A stretch of DNA of 64,000 nucleotides from Caulobacter ginsengisoli (lineage in GTDB: Bacteria; Pseudomonadota; Alphaproteobacteria; Caulobacterales; Caulobacteraceae): assembly GCF_030814835.1 (NCBI RefSeq), contig NZ_JAUSVS010000003.1, forward strand, positions 186,001 through 250,000, given 5' to 3'. Positions 34,107-43,140 of this stretch are shown piece by piece. The number at the start of each line of letters is the position of its first letter. Position 1 is the stretch's first letter. Below the pieces are notes generated by a model that searched no databases, was not told where the DNA came from, and worked only from the letters and a program-made list of their open reading frames with translations. The translations under genes were made by a program, and so were the position numbers.

Positions 34107-35350
34107 GGAACCGTCTCGTAGTGCAGGCCGTCCTTGAGACTGAAGACCAGCTTGGGGTCGCCGGGCGCCTGAAAATAGGACTCGCCCTGGCGCAGGTTGG
34201 CGTAGGAGCCCCGCATCCCCTTCGCGCCGTAGATCGAGTTCTCGGTGGCGATGGTCGTGTCATGCTGGGCGCGGTCACCGGTGTCGCCCTTGTAGGTCTG
34301 GCAGGCGACGCCGTGACCGCACAGTTCGTGCGCCAGGATGCGGGGCGTCGAAGCGGTGACCGGGCTGTCGGCGGTGTTGAAGCTGCCGAAGGTGGCCGTG
34401 CTGCCCGACTTGGGGATGACGATCTGGGTGTGCGGGGCGCACGGCGGGTGGGCGGTATGCGGCCCGGTGGCGAGCTTGGGAACGCTCTCCTCCTTGCCGT
34501 TGGCGAGCTTCTGCTTGGCGTTGAAGGGATTCATCGTCGCCAGGTTGATGTGGTAGGTCCGCTTGGCGTCGGTCATGGCGGTGCAGGCGCAATCGCAGCC
34601 GGGTGAGGCCGCCTTGGGCGGGCAGGCGCCGGCCTGCTCCTTGACCTGGACGCCGAAGGTGGTGGCCGATCCCGGACAGAAATCGTTGATGTGACCGGCG
34701 ACCTCGACCGCGCCGGCGTCCGATCCCGCCACCAGCTTGCGGCGCATGACGGGCTGGTCCGACTGTTGGATGGTGTGCGCCAGTTCATGGGCCAGCAGAC
34801 GCCGGCCCGAGTCGCTGCCGGGCGAATACTGTCCCTCGCCGAAGACGATGTGCTGGCCGACCGTATAGGCCTGGGCGTTCACCGCCCGGGCCGAGCCGGC
34901 CGCCGTCGTGTCGTCATGCACCCGCACCCCGCTGAGGTCGCGGTCGAGGCGCGGCTCGAAGAAGGCCCGGGTCTGGGCCGAGAGGGGCTGGCCGGGCGCG
35001 CTGAGCGTCTGGTGGACGCTGTCGGGGGCCGGGCTGCGGCGCAGGATGTCGTCGTCCTTGCCGGCGCAGGCGGCGCAGGCCCGGCGCAGGGTCGGCCCTT
35101 CGGTCCCGGACGCCGAGGGAGATGGGGGCGGCGGCGCGGCGCCCAGGCTCATTACCGCGTCGGCCACCCGGTCGGCCTCGGCCTCCTGCGGATCATCCAC
35201 CGCCCCGATCCGCAGCTTGAACTGCGGCGCGGCGTTCAGCCCGCGCAGCCGGGCCTGGTTGCCCAGCCGCTGGGCCGCGGCGGCCTGCGTCGTGGGCTGG
35301 CCGCGCTGGATGGCGGTGTCTTGGACCGTGCGCTGCTGACTGACGAACAT
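34103..35350 (-). CDS. DUF4157-containing probable eCIS effector
   Basis: The 415-residue product begins with a GNQARLRGL tail motif (residues 30-38). A canonical DUF4157 domain follows: DPQEAEADRVADAVM (53-67), ARAFFEPRLDRDLSGVRVHD and LLAHELAHTIQQ, with HELAH at 188-192. DUF4157 is the established marker of eCIS-associated cargo and was called the eCIS core domain. The C-terminal ~200 residues are a second module with a cysteine cluster (GCDCACTAM). It also has AHELCGHGVACQ, an HExxxH-like arrangement at 341-346, and no family I recognise. It is coupled to the JAB-like gene (ATGA) and lies 9 nt after the DUF6519 gene. Confidence 0.82.
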   Translation of the reverse strand: MFVSQQRTVQDTAIQRGQPTTQAAAAQRLGNQARLRGLNAAPQFKLRIGAVDDPQEAEADRVADAVMSLGAAPPPPSPSASGTEGPTLRRACAACAGKDDDILRRSPAPDSVHQTLSAPGQPLSAQTRAFFEPRLDRDLSGVRVHDDTTAAGSARAVNAQAYTVGQHIVFGEGQYSPGSDSGRRLLAHELAHTIQQSDQPVMRRKLVAGSDAGAVEVAGHINDFCPGSATTFGVQVKEQAGACPPKAASPGCDCACTAMTDAKRTYHINLATMNPFNAKQKLANGKEESVPKLATGPHTAHPPCAPHTQIVIPKSGSTATFGSFNTADSPVTASTPRILAHELCGHGVACQTYKGDTGDRAQHDTTIATENSIYGAKGMRGSYANLRQGESYFQAPGDPKLVFSLKDGLHYETVP

Positions 35351-35359
35351 CGGCCGCGC

Positions 35360-38300
35360 CTAAGGCTTCAGATCGCGCAGTTCGTTGACGGAATTCCACC
35401 GGTTGCTGGGCGGCTCGAGGCGGGGCGGATTGAGATAGGCGTCGCCGTGGACCAGGTTGGCCATCACCTCCAGCCGGGGCGAAATGCCATCGACGAAATC
35501 GTCGTAGGCCAGCAGGCAGTAGACTCCATCGTCGTCCGGCCCCGGCGTCGCCCCGGCCGTCCGACGGCCCCGCTTGATCGGCTGGATCAGCATGTTGCCG
35601 GTGACCGAGCAGAACTCGGCGAAGAACACGCCAGCCGCCGGCGCAAAGGTCGTGTCGAGCCGCACGCGGTTGTCCTGCACCATCACGCAGGCGTCGCCCT
35701 CGTTGAACTCCAGCACCACGCTGACGCCGGCGAAGGCGCCGTCGAGCGGATCGTCGCTCTGCTCCCGATCCCGGTCCAATCGGCCCAGGATGCGCAGGTC
35801 GTTCTCACGGATATGCAGTTGGGGGTTCGAGCGGATGTCGGTGGCGCGGGCGGCCACGGCCATCATGTGCAGGCGGCCGGTGTCGTTGTAGCGCCACGCG
35901 GCCTTGTGCTCGGCCTGGCCCTGGAACGTGGCCTCCGTGTCGGCTGGCGGCGGCGCCGCCTTGACCGCTTCTTCCGTCGCCTGCGGAGTTGCATCGCCGA
36001 TGATGGGGTTTCCTTGCGCCGAATCCTCCTTGAGCAGGCTGAGCACCGGCGGGGGGGATTGATTGGCGGTCGCCAGCACAGCTTCCGCCGCCTCCACCGT
36101 CACCGTCTCGCCCGCCAGAGTCTGGCTGGCCTTGATCCCGGCGGCGGCGGTCCGTTTGAATTCGCTGGTGATCAGGCTGATCATCTTGCCCGTGAAGACC
36201 ACCCGGCCGGGAAGCCGGGTCAGGCTGTGCCTGCTGGTGGGCGGCGGGGGGACCAGCAGCCCCAGCTCGGAGACCATCTCCAGCATCGGCTGGTTGAACA
36301 GGCCGTCGATCGCGCCGGCCATGATCTGGGGCTCATTGAACCGCAGATAGTCGAGCCGCCCGCGCGCCGCCCCGAAGTCGGACGTGATGAAGTAGAAGCC
36401 GCCCACGCAGTCCAGGACCCGGTTCTCGGCGCAGCGAACGAAACCCATCCGCGCCACGACGACGACGGGCACGGTCAGGCCGGCGAAGCGGTTGCCGACG
36501 ATCTCCGCGTCGTCGAGCCGCGCGTCGCCGATCGGCGGGGCCTCGTTCAGCGCCTTGTGGGTCAGGCGATCGCCCCCGGGCACCTCGGGCGAGAGCCCAT
36601 AGCCGATCAGGAAGCGGAAATAGGTCGGGTCGCGCTGATAGCTGTCGTCGTGCAGGAAGGCGTTGTCCTTCAGCACCAAGCCCGTCGATTGGCCCCGGCC
36701 GTAGACGCCCAGCGCGATCAGCCGGCCGTTTTCGGGCAGTTCATAGCGGAACTGGCAGTCCTCGATCCTCAGCCGCGTGGCGTCGATGGCCATCACCCCG
36801 ACCGAGACGAAGGCGTCGCCGCCCGCCTTGACGCCGCCGGTCGGCTTGGGGAAACCGTAGCGGTCGTCCGTCTTGACCAGCGGCAGGGTGAAGCGCAGCC
36901 CGCGCAGGGTGACCTCGTCGGCGTGGTCCACGACGATCAGGCCGGGCTTGAACTTGCCGAGCGAGCGGCCGTCGACCTCGATCACCGCCCCGTCCTGGCA
37001 GGCCTCCAGCACCAGGCCGTCGTGCCGAGCGTCCAGGTGTAGCGGATCGTTGAGCAGGTAGTGGCCGGGCCGCAGCGAGAGGGTGGCCGGGCCGTTGGCG
37101 CAGAGCTTGTCGACGATGGCCTGCAGGCCGTGGCCGGCGCGCACCTGTTCGGGGCCCAGCACCACCGCGCAGCAGCTGTCGTCCTTCTGCAGGGTCAGGG
37201 GCTTGAACGGGACGCGGCAGTCCTCCAGCACCCGGATGCCGCTGCTGGCCTCGGTGATGACGGCCAGCCGGCACAGCCATTGCCGCGGCCCGTCCGGCGG
37301 CTGCGGCGTGGTCTTGTAGCGGACCGGATAGACCTCCAGGGGCGTGCTGGGCCGTACGGCGAAGCGCCAGAACGGCCGGCCGGCCAGGGTCGGCAGGGCG
37401 GCGATCGTGACGGTGACAGTCAGGCCCGTCGGGTCCAGCAGCGCCGGCTGGCCGGACTGGAAGGGGATCTCGGCCTGCCAGAGGCGAACGAACAAAGGCT
37501 CGGCGGCCGTGCCGACATAGTCGGCGGGCAGGGCGGCGGCGAAGGTGATCCGGCGCTCGTCCGGATCGTAGCCCTGGACGCTGCGGATCTCGCCCTCGGG
37601 CGCGGCGACAAAGCTGCCGTCCTCCAGCTTGACCCGGCGGCGCAGCACCTCGATGGGCCGGTTCTGGCGCGGCTCATGCTCCGAATCCAGCGGCCGGCCA
37701 ACCAGCACCAGCCGCCCGGCCCCGTCGCTGACCGCCCGGTGCAGGAAGGAGGCGTTGTTGTAGCCCCAGAGCAGGGTCCCGCGCCCGGTGGCCTTGTTGA
37801 AGCTGCTGACGGTGACCTGGATCAGCTGGTTGTCGGCGCCCAGATAGCCGCCCTGGGCCGGCGGGTCGCAGGGCCCCGGCGGCGGGGTCGGCGGCACGAA
37901 GTCGACCTGGAGCCGGGCGCCGGAGAGCAGCTGCAGGGTGCGGGGATCCAGGCTCAGTCCCTGCTTGGCCAGTTCGCCGGCAATCTCGGTGGCCGCCTCG
38001 GCGCAGGTATCACCCTTGATCGGCCAGCGCAGGACATGCTGCAGCAGCCGGGTGCGGGCGCTGGTGTCGGGACCGCCCAGGGCCACGTCCAGCAGGGCGG
38101 GGTCCTCGACCGCCGTCACCTCCTGCTCGGTGGCGCGCAGCAGCACCACCTCGCGGGAGCTGACGGGCGCCGGGGGCGGGGCGTCCAGCCAGTCGGGCTG
38201 GGCGTCGTCATGGATGTCCTCATCCAGGGTCAGCCGCCAGCCGCCCAGATACATGGTCCCGTGGCCGATCTTCAGCCTGCCGCTGTCGGGGCCGACCCCG

Positions 38301-38482
38301 TAGCCGTTGTCGGGCGTGCCGGCGGGGCCGATGATGTCGATGACCTCGTCGCGGCGGCCGTCGCCTTCGATCTCCCAGGCCTCGTTGAGGTCGGCTTCGA
38401 CCTGCACGCGGCCCTGCTGGGCGACGACAGAGCGCCAAAGGCGGCTGGGATCGCGGCTGATCCTGGCGCGGTCACTGGCCAT
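35360..38482 (-). CDS. DUF6519 eCIS-associated protein with beta-helix
   Basis: The 1040-residue product begins like DUF6519 proteins: RDPSRLWRSVVAQQGRVQVEADLNEAW (split here as RDPSRLWRSVVAQQGRVQ and VEADLNEAW). The family is known from eCIS loci. A large central and C-terminal part (residues ~480-1000) contains repeated short beta strands such as DGLVLEACQDGAVIEVDGRS and DEVTLRGLRFTLPL. These are typical of a right-handed parallel beta-helix. It may form an outer baseplate appendage or fibre-like receptor module; that is inference. The start MASDRARISRD is in good context; the longer frame upstream is spurious. Confidence 0.75.
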   Translation of the reverse strand: MASDRARISRDPSRLWRSVVAQQGRVQVEADLNEAWEIEGDGRRDEVIDIIGPAGTPDNGYGVGPDSGRLKIGHGTMYLGGWRLTLDEDIHDDAQPDWLDAPPPAPVSSREVVLLRATEQEVTAVEDPALLDVALGGPDTSARTRLLQHVLRWPIKGDTCAEAATEIAGELAKQGLSLDPRTLQLLSGARLQVDFVPPTPPPGPCDPPAQGGYLGADNQLIQVTVSSFNKATGRGTLLWGYNNASFLHRAVSDGAGRLVLVGRPLDSEHEPRQNRPIEVLRRRVKLEDGSFVAAPEGEIRSVQGYDPDERRITFAAALPADYVGTAAEPLFVRLWQAEIPFQSGQPALLDPTGLTVTVTIAALPTLAGRPFWRFAVRPSTPLEVYPVRYKTTPQPPDGPRQWLCRLAVITEASSGIRVLEDCRVPFKPLTLQKDDSCCAVVLGPEQVRAGHGLQAIVDKLCANGPATLSLRPGHYLLNDPLHLDARHDGLVLEACQDGAVIEVDGRSLGKFKPGLIVVDHADEVTLRGLRFTLPLVKTDDRYGFPKPTGGVKAGGDAFVSVGVMAIDATRLRIEDCQFRYELPENGRLIALGVYGRGQSTGLVLKDNAFLHDDSYQRDPTYFRFLIGYGLSPEVPGGDRLTHKALNEAPPIGDARLDDAEIVGNRFAGLTVPVVVVARMGFVRCAENRVLDCVGGFYFITSDFGAARGRLDYLRFNEPQIMAGAIDGLFNQPMLEMVSELGLLVPPPPTSRHSLTRLPGRVVFTGKMISLITSEFKRTAAAGIKASQTLAGETVTVEAAEAVLATANQSPPPVLSLLKEDSAQGNPIIGDATPQATEEAVKAAPPPADTEATFQGQAEHKAAWRYNDTGRLHMMAVAARATDIRSNPQLHIRENDLRILGRLDRDREQSDDPLDGAFAGVSVVLEFNEGDACVMVQDNRVRLDTTFAPAAGVFFAEFCSVTGNMLIQPIKRGRRTAGATPGPDDDGVYCLLAYDDFVDGISPRLEVMANLVHGDAYLNPPRLEPPSNRWNSVNELRDLKP

Positions 38483-38492
38483 GCTTCTTCTC

Positions 38493-40778
38493 CTAGTCCG
38501 CGTCGATCCAGACGGGCGTCTGGCCGATCGGCATGTATTCGAGATATTTCTGGGCGAGGCCCCGGCGCTTGAGATTGGCGCGCTCGCTGTGGAAGGCTCC
38601 GGGTTCCGCGCCGTCTTCGGCGCAGGCCTGGATGCTGTCGTGCGGTCCCGGGGCGACGAGGAAGACGTCGGCGTCACGGGTCAGCCGTCCATACGGCGGC
38701 CGGCCGAACACCCGGCTGTCGAACAGCGCGACATGGGGCGGTACGACCAGACAGCGATAGGGCGCATGCAGCTGCGAGCCCTGGGCGTAGACCGAGAAGC
38801 GCACGCAGCCATGCTGGGCGTCCTCGACCTGGGCGATGTCGTCCAGCACGCACTCGCTGGCGGCCAGGCGGTGGGTGTAGGTCGGCCCCATCACCGTGGT
38901 GCGGATGAGCTGCACCGTGCCGCTGGAGAACCCCAGGGCCAGGTCGCCCAGCGCCAGCGGAAAGAGCTTCGCCAGCAGCGGCCCGTTCGGCCCCAGCGCC
39001 AGGGCCCTCAGCGCCGTGGCCAGCGCCCCGGTCGGATTGTGCGGATAGACATACTTTGCCAGCGCCTTCTGCACCGCCGCGGTCAGACCGGCGACCAGGG
39101 CCTTGGCCTGCGGGTTGTTGCTGGTCTTCAGGCCGGCGGCCAGGCTGGCGATGTCGATCAGGGCCGGCGGGTTGGCGCCGGCCGGATGGCTGGGGATGGA
39201 CTGGACGATGCTGTCGCTGATGCGGATGGTGTCGGCCGAGCCGGTCAGCACGGTGCGGATCGGCCCCATGATGCAGCGCTCGATGATCAGCTCGCCGATC
39301 CGCGCCTCGATCAGGAGGCGGCCGGGCGCCAGGTCGATGCCGTCGACGGTCTTCTGGTAGAGGGTGGGCGGCGTGTCGCCCGCCCCGGACGAGCCGGGGT
39401 CGAGGGTGACCAGCCGCAGCCGCACGCTGTCGAACTCGCCGGTCAGGCGCAGGTCGGCGTTCTGCAGGTGCATGCCCTGCAGGGTCAGGCGCGATCCGGG
39501 CTGGCCGTTGATCCGCCAGATTTTGTGAGGCTTCCAGCGCAGCAGCGGCCGGGTCTCGGCGCGGGCCGTGATGGCCGCGTTGGCCGAGACGCTGATGTTG
39601 CCGGGGTTAGGATAGGTGACGCTGTCGGCGATCTCGAAGGTCTTGTCGTTGGCCACGCTGGTCGGCAGGCCGGTTCCGCCGGAGACGGCGACCTTGGGGG
39701 TGGGCAGGGCTAGCTCCGGCAGCAGGCGCGGATCGAAGCCGCCGGCCCCGACCGGCCCCGAGAAGCCGAAATGATAGTCGCTGGCGATCTGACCCAGCGG
39801 CGTCGCCCCCAGGAAGCGGAAGCGGCCGATGGTCGGATCGATCCACAGGGTGGTGCGATCGACGGGGGCCGAGACGTTGCCGGCCACCAGTCCGACGAAG
39901 AAGGCGCGCGGATAGAGCTGATCGGGCCGGGCCTTCCAGAGGCCCACTCGCACCGCCACCGGCAGCTGCCATTCCTCGGCGGCCACCCAGTCGTCGCTGC
40001 GCGGCCCGGACGGCGGGCGCGAGGGGATGAAGAGGGGGATGTCGCGGCCGGTCGGATCGAAGCTGAACTGGCCCGCGCAGCCGGTGCGCTCGACCGGCGT
40101 CGCGTCATGGATCGGGTAGGCGTAGAGCCGCCAGACGAAGACGCCCAGCTTGGGGATGTTGTGCCAGCCGGTCGACTGCCGGCCGCGCCGGAAGTCGGCG
40201 GTATGGGCGAACTCGTCGAAGGCCGAATGGGCGTTGGCCGCGCCATAGGCGTTGCGCAGGTCGGCCAGGCCCCCGGCCGGCGTGCCGGTGTGCTGGCCGG
40301 CCAGCCCTTCGATGACCGCCGGGTCCAGCGGCGCCGGCTCGCCGTTCACCCTGGGGACCAGGCCGACGGGCGGATCGAACTGGTGGCGGGTGCGGCCCAG
40401 GCGCCGGAAGAACTCGCCGATCTTGGCGTCATGGCCGCTGATGTCGTGGGCCAGCGCCTCCAGCAGGGCGACCGTGCCGGCGCGGCGGCGATAGTGGATG
40501 GTGTTGGCCACGTCCAGCCGCTGGGCGCGCGTGTCCAGGCAGCTGACCGTGCGGGTGGCCAGCAGCTCGCCCAGATAGGGGATGGCCCAGTCGTCGCAGG
40601 TCTCGATGAAGGCGTTGTCCGACAGGCGGTCGATGCTGCGCCGGACCGTCGCCGCCTGCACGCCGATGCGCCCGATGATCTCGCGCAGCGCCCCGCCGGT
40701 GTCCAGGTCGCGATAGACCGCCGGCAGCAGGTTCCACAGCCGCTCGGCGTACCACACGTCGTAGCCGTCATCAGCCAT
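38493..40778 (-). CDS. Phage tail protein I-like eCIS baseplate component
   Basis: The 761-residue product has a conserved N-terminal ~110 residues: RLWNLLPAVYRDLDTGGALREI, DNAFIETCDDWAIPYLGELL and YRRRAGTVALLEAL. This matches the tail-protein-I/gpI-like module found next to baseplate-J genes in eCIS loci. The C-terminal ~500 residues include a beta-helix-like region (residues ~380-560) and probably reach outward. The start overlaps the baseplate gene upstream by 8 nt. It is the likely link between baseplate and fibres. Confidence 0.72.
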   Translation of the reverse strand: MADDGYDVWYAERLWNLLPAVYRDLDTGGALREIIGRIGVQAATVRRSIDRLSDNAFIETCDDWAIPYLGELLATRTVSCLDTRAQRLDVANTIHYRRRAGTVALLEALAHDISGHDAKIGEFFRRLGRTRHQFDPPVGLVPRVNGEPAPLDPAVIEGLAGQHTGTPAGGLADLRNAYGAANAHSAFDEFAHTADFRRGRQSTGWHNIPKLGVFVWRLYAYPIHDATPVERTGCAGQFSFDPTGRDIPLFIPSRPPSGPRSDDWVAAEEWQLPVAVRVGLWKARPDQLYPRAFFVGLVAGNVSAPVDRTTLWIDPTIGRFRFLGATPLGQIASDYHFGFSGPVGAGGFDPRLLPELALPTPKVAVSGGTGLPTSVANDKTFEIADSVTYPNPGNISVSANAAITARAETRPLLRWKPHKIWRINGQPGSRLTLQGMHLQNADLRLTGEFDSVRLRLVTLDPGSSGAGDTPPTLYQKTVDGIDLAPGRLLIEARIGELIIERCIMGPIRTVLTGSADTIRISDSIVQSIPSHPAGANPPALIDIASLAAGLKTSNNPQAKALVAGLTAAVQKALAKYVYPHNPTGALATALRALALGPNGPLLAKLFPLALGDLALGFSSGTVQLIRTTVMGPTYTHRLAASECVLDDIAQVEDAQHGCVRFSVYAQGSQLHAPYRCLVVPPHVALFDSRVFGRPPYGRLTRDADVFLVAPGPHDSIQACAEDGAEPGAFHSERANLKRRGLAQKYLEYMPIGQTPVWIDAD

Positions 40779-43140
40779 GGGCGTTCTCCCCCACGCTCGT
40801 GTCGATGGCGATGTCGCGCGGGTCCAGGTCGAACCAGCCGTCCTCGCCGATGGGATGCACGGGCAGGCCGTCCTCGTTCCAGGGCATGTTCACGCCGGAC
40901 TGGGTGCCCAGGTTGCTCTCCAGCACCGCCACGGTCCCATCGACGGCCAGGATGGCGGCGATGATGGCGCTCTCGAACACCGGCTGGCCGATGCGCAGGC
41001 CCTGGGGCGAGAACAGCGCCCCGTCCCGGGTCAGCGCCATGCGCACCGCCCCGGCGATGGCGGCGGCGTCCATGCCGACCTCGACCTGCAGCTTGAGCCG
41101 AAGGCGGGTCCGCAGCGGCCTGGCCGGGACCACCGTGGGCAGGGTGCGGCCGCAGGCGCCCTTCAGGCTGTCGGTGGCGCTGGTCACGGCGGCGGCGTCA
41201 TTGCCGACATAGACGGTGACGGCGGTGCGCTGGGACGCCTCGTCCCAGGCCCAGGCGGCCCTGGCCCGGGTGACGCCCGGCGCCTGGGCGGCGATGGCCT
41301 CGTAGTCCAGGACCGAGACGGCCCGTCCAAACGTCAGCACAGAGCGGGGGGCGTAGCGACGGATCTGATCAGGCGGATCGGCGTCGGCGCCCCCGCCCAC
41401 GGCGACCGGGTTGCGCACGGCGATCAGGCCGGGAACCGGGTTGGCCAGGATGGTCAGCCTGCCGGCCGGCGGCGCCTTGACCCCCGCGCCGATGCGGTAG
41501 TCGGCGACGATGTTGTTGATCCCGGTCGGCAGGCGCGCGCCATTGACCCCGTCGCCGAACAGCACCTTGGTCGTACCGTCCTCGTTCTCGTGGGTGACGA
41601 ACACCTTGGCGTCGGGCGCCTGGCCATAGAAGCTGGCGACTTCCTTCCAGGGCCGGCCGTCGACCCGCAGGGCGATGGTGCTGACCCAGCCGACGCCCTT
41701 GGCCAGCCAGGTGACCGGCGACTTGGCCAGGTTGAAGCTCTGGCCGGCCTGGCGGGCGTCGCCGCTGCCGACCACTTCATTGCGCACCGACTTGCCGCGC
41801 GAGACCGGCAGCAGGTTGTAGTGGGCCTTCAGCGGGGTGGTGAGGCTATGCGGCGGCGTCGGCAGGCCGCCGGCGATGGCCGCCCCGTCGCCGGACGACT
41901 CCAGCGTCACGGCCAGTCCACCGCCCGAAGCCCCTTCCAGCAGGGCCGGCAGGGCGGTCCCGGCCCGGAACCGGGCGGGCGCCACCGCCTCCAGATGGCC
42001 GTCCTTGCCGTCCCACAGATCGTTCGGCTGCTCGATCAGCCGGCCGACATCGGCCCAGCCGTAGGTGACGGTCACTTTGCGGAAGTTGTTCCGCACCTCC
42101 TGGGTGATGACCCTTTCCTTCAGCCGTATCAAGGTGTGGCCGACCAGCACCGGCAGGATGGGCGGCACGGGCGGCTTGCCCGGATCGCCACCGTCGCCGT
42201 TGGCGTACCAGCTGCTCTCGTAGATATCGTCGACCGTGCCCAGCACCGGCGCGGCGGCGTTGCAGACCAGCAGCACCGGCTCTCCGTGGGCCAGCGGCGG
42301 GATGCGGCTTGGCAGGTGAAGGTCCTGGGTCAGGGTCTGGCCCGTCTCCGGCGGCAGGCCCGTGCCGCAGGCCGACCACAGGCTGCTGGTCTGGCGCGAC
42401 CGCAGCAGCCGGTAGTCCGCGGCCCGCAGGCCGGTCGGCGGGGTGTCGTAGAAGCTGACCTCGACCCGGGTCACCTTGGTGCGGTCGGGCCGCACGACGA
42501 CGGTGGCGCGGTAGACCTGAAGCAGATGCCCGATCCAGCCGCGCCGCCGCAGCAGCAGGATCTCGCCGTTGTCCAGGTCGGTGTGCTCGCCGGCCAGGTA
42601 GAGGACGTCGGTTTCGGGCGCCAGCAGGTCGCCGACCGGCCGGGCCGGCACGGCGGTGGGCGAGCTGGCGACGACGTCCTCGTCCAGCTCGAAGGTCTGC
42701 ACGTCCTCGCCGGGGCCGGGTTTGTTCTGGAACTGCAGGCCCTTGGGCAGCTTCACCTCGCGGCCGGGCTCGACCAGGGCGGCCAGGGTCCCGTGGGCGG
42801 CGATGGCCGGGCGGGGGCGATAGCCGAGCAGGGCGATCAGCCGCCGCACGCTGGGGGGCAGGTCGGCGGTGCGCAGGTAGGCCTGGTTGGCGATGCGCTC
42901 GTTGTAGAAGGTCAGGATGTCGGCAAGGTAGGCCCACCACTCGACCATCATCACGGCCAGGTCGCCCTCGCCGCCGGGCCGCCAGTCCTGCAGGGCGGTT
43001 TCGCCGTCGTTGCCGGTCAGCAGGGCGCGGCGGAACTCGCGCCAGGTCGCGATGCGGAAGGCGATGTCGTCCAGGCCCGGCGGGTTGACCGGCAGGACCG
43101 GGCTGTGGTCGTCGCAGGGACAGTGCAGCGGCTCGGTCAT
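40771..43140 (-). CDS. Putative baseplate assembly protein, Pvc12-like
   Basis: The 789-residue product has an N-terminal module typical of the second large eCIS baseplate protein (DIAFRIATWREFRRALL, DLAVMMVEWWAYLADILTFY, NERIANQAYLRTADLP). In the C-terminal half is a baseplate-J-like region (GRAVSVLDYEAIAAQAPGVTRA and the repeat-like LKLQVEVGMDAAAIAGAV). It is coupled by ATGA to the gp47-like gene upstream and overlaps the tail-I-like gene by 8 nt. Role: wedge of the contractile-tail baseplate. Confidence 0.82.
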   Translation of the reverse strand: MTEPLHCPCDDHSPVLPVNPPGLDDIAFRIATWREFRRALLTGNDGETALQDWRPGGEGDLAVMMVEWWAYLADILTFYNERIANQAYLRTADLPPSVRRLIALLGYRPRPAIAAHGTLAALVEPGREVKLPKGLQFQNKPGPGEDVQTFELDEDVVASSPTAVPARPVGDLLAPETDVLYLAGEHTDLDNGEILLLRRRGWIGHLLQVYRATVVVRPDRTKVTRVEVSFYDTPPTGLRAADYRLLRSRQTSSLWSACGTGLPPETGQTLTQDLHLPSRIPPLAHGEPVLLVCNAAAPVLGTVDDIYESSWYANGDGGDPGKPPVPPILPVLVGHTLIRLKERVITQEVRNNFRKVTVTYGWADVGRLIEQPNDLWDGKDGHLEAVAPARFRAGTALPALLEGASGGGLAVTLESSGDGAAIAGGLPTPPHSLTTPLKAHYNLLPVSRGKSVRNEVVGSGDARQAGQSFNLAKSPVTWLAKGVGWVSTIALRVDGRPWKEVASFYGQAPDAKVFVTHENEDGTTKVLFGDGVNGARLPTGINNIVADYRIGAGVKAPPAGRLTILANPVPGLIAVRNPVAVGGGADADPPDQIRRYAPRSVLTFGRAVSVLDYEAIAAQAPGVTRARAAWAWDEASQRTAVTVYVGNDAAAVTSATDSLKGACGRTLPTVVPARPLRTRLRLKLQVEVGMDAAAIAGAVRMALTRDGALFSPQGLRIGQPVFESAIIAAILAVDGTVAVLESNLGTQSGVNMPWNEDGLPVHPIGEDGWFDLDPRDIAIDTSVGENAHG

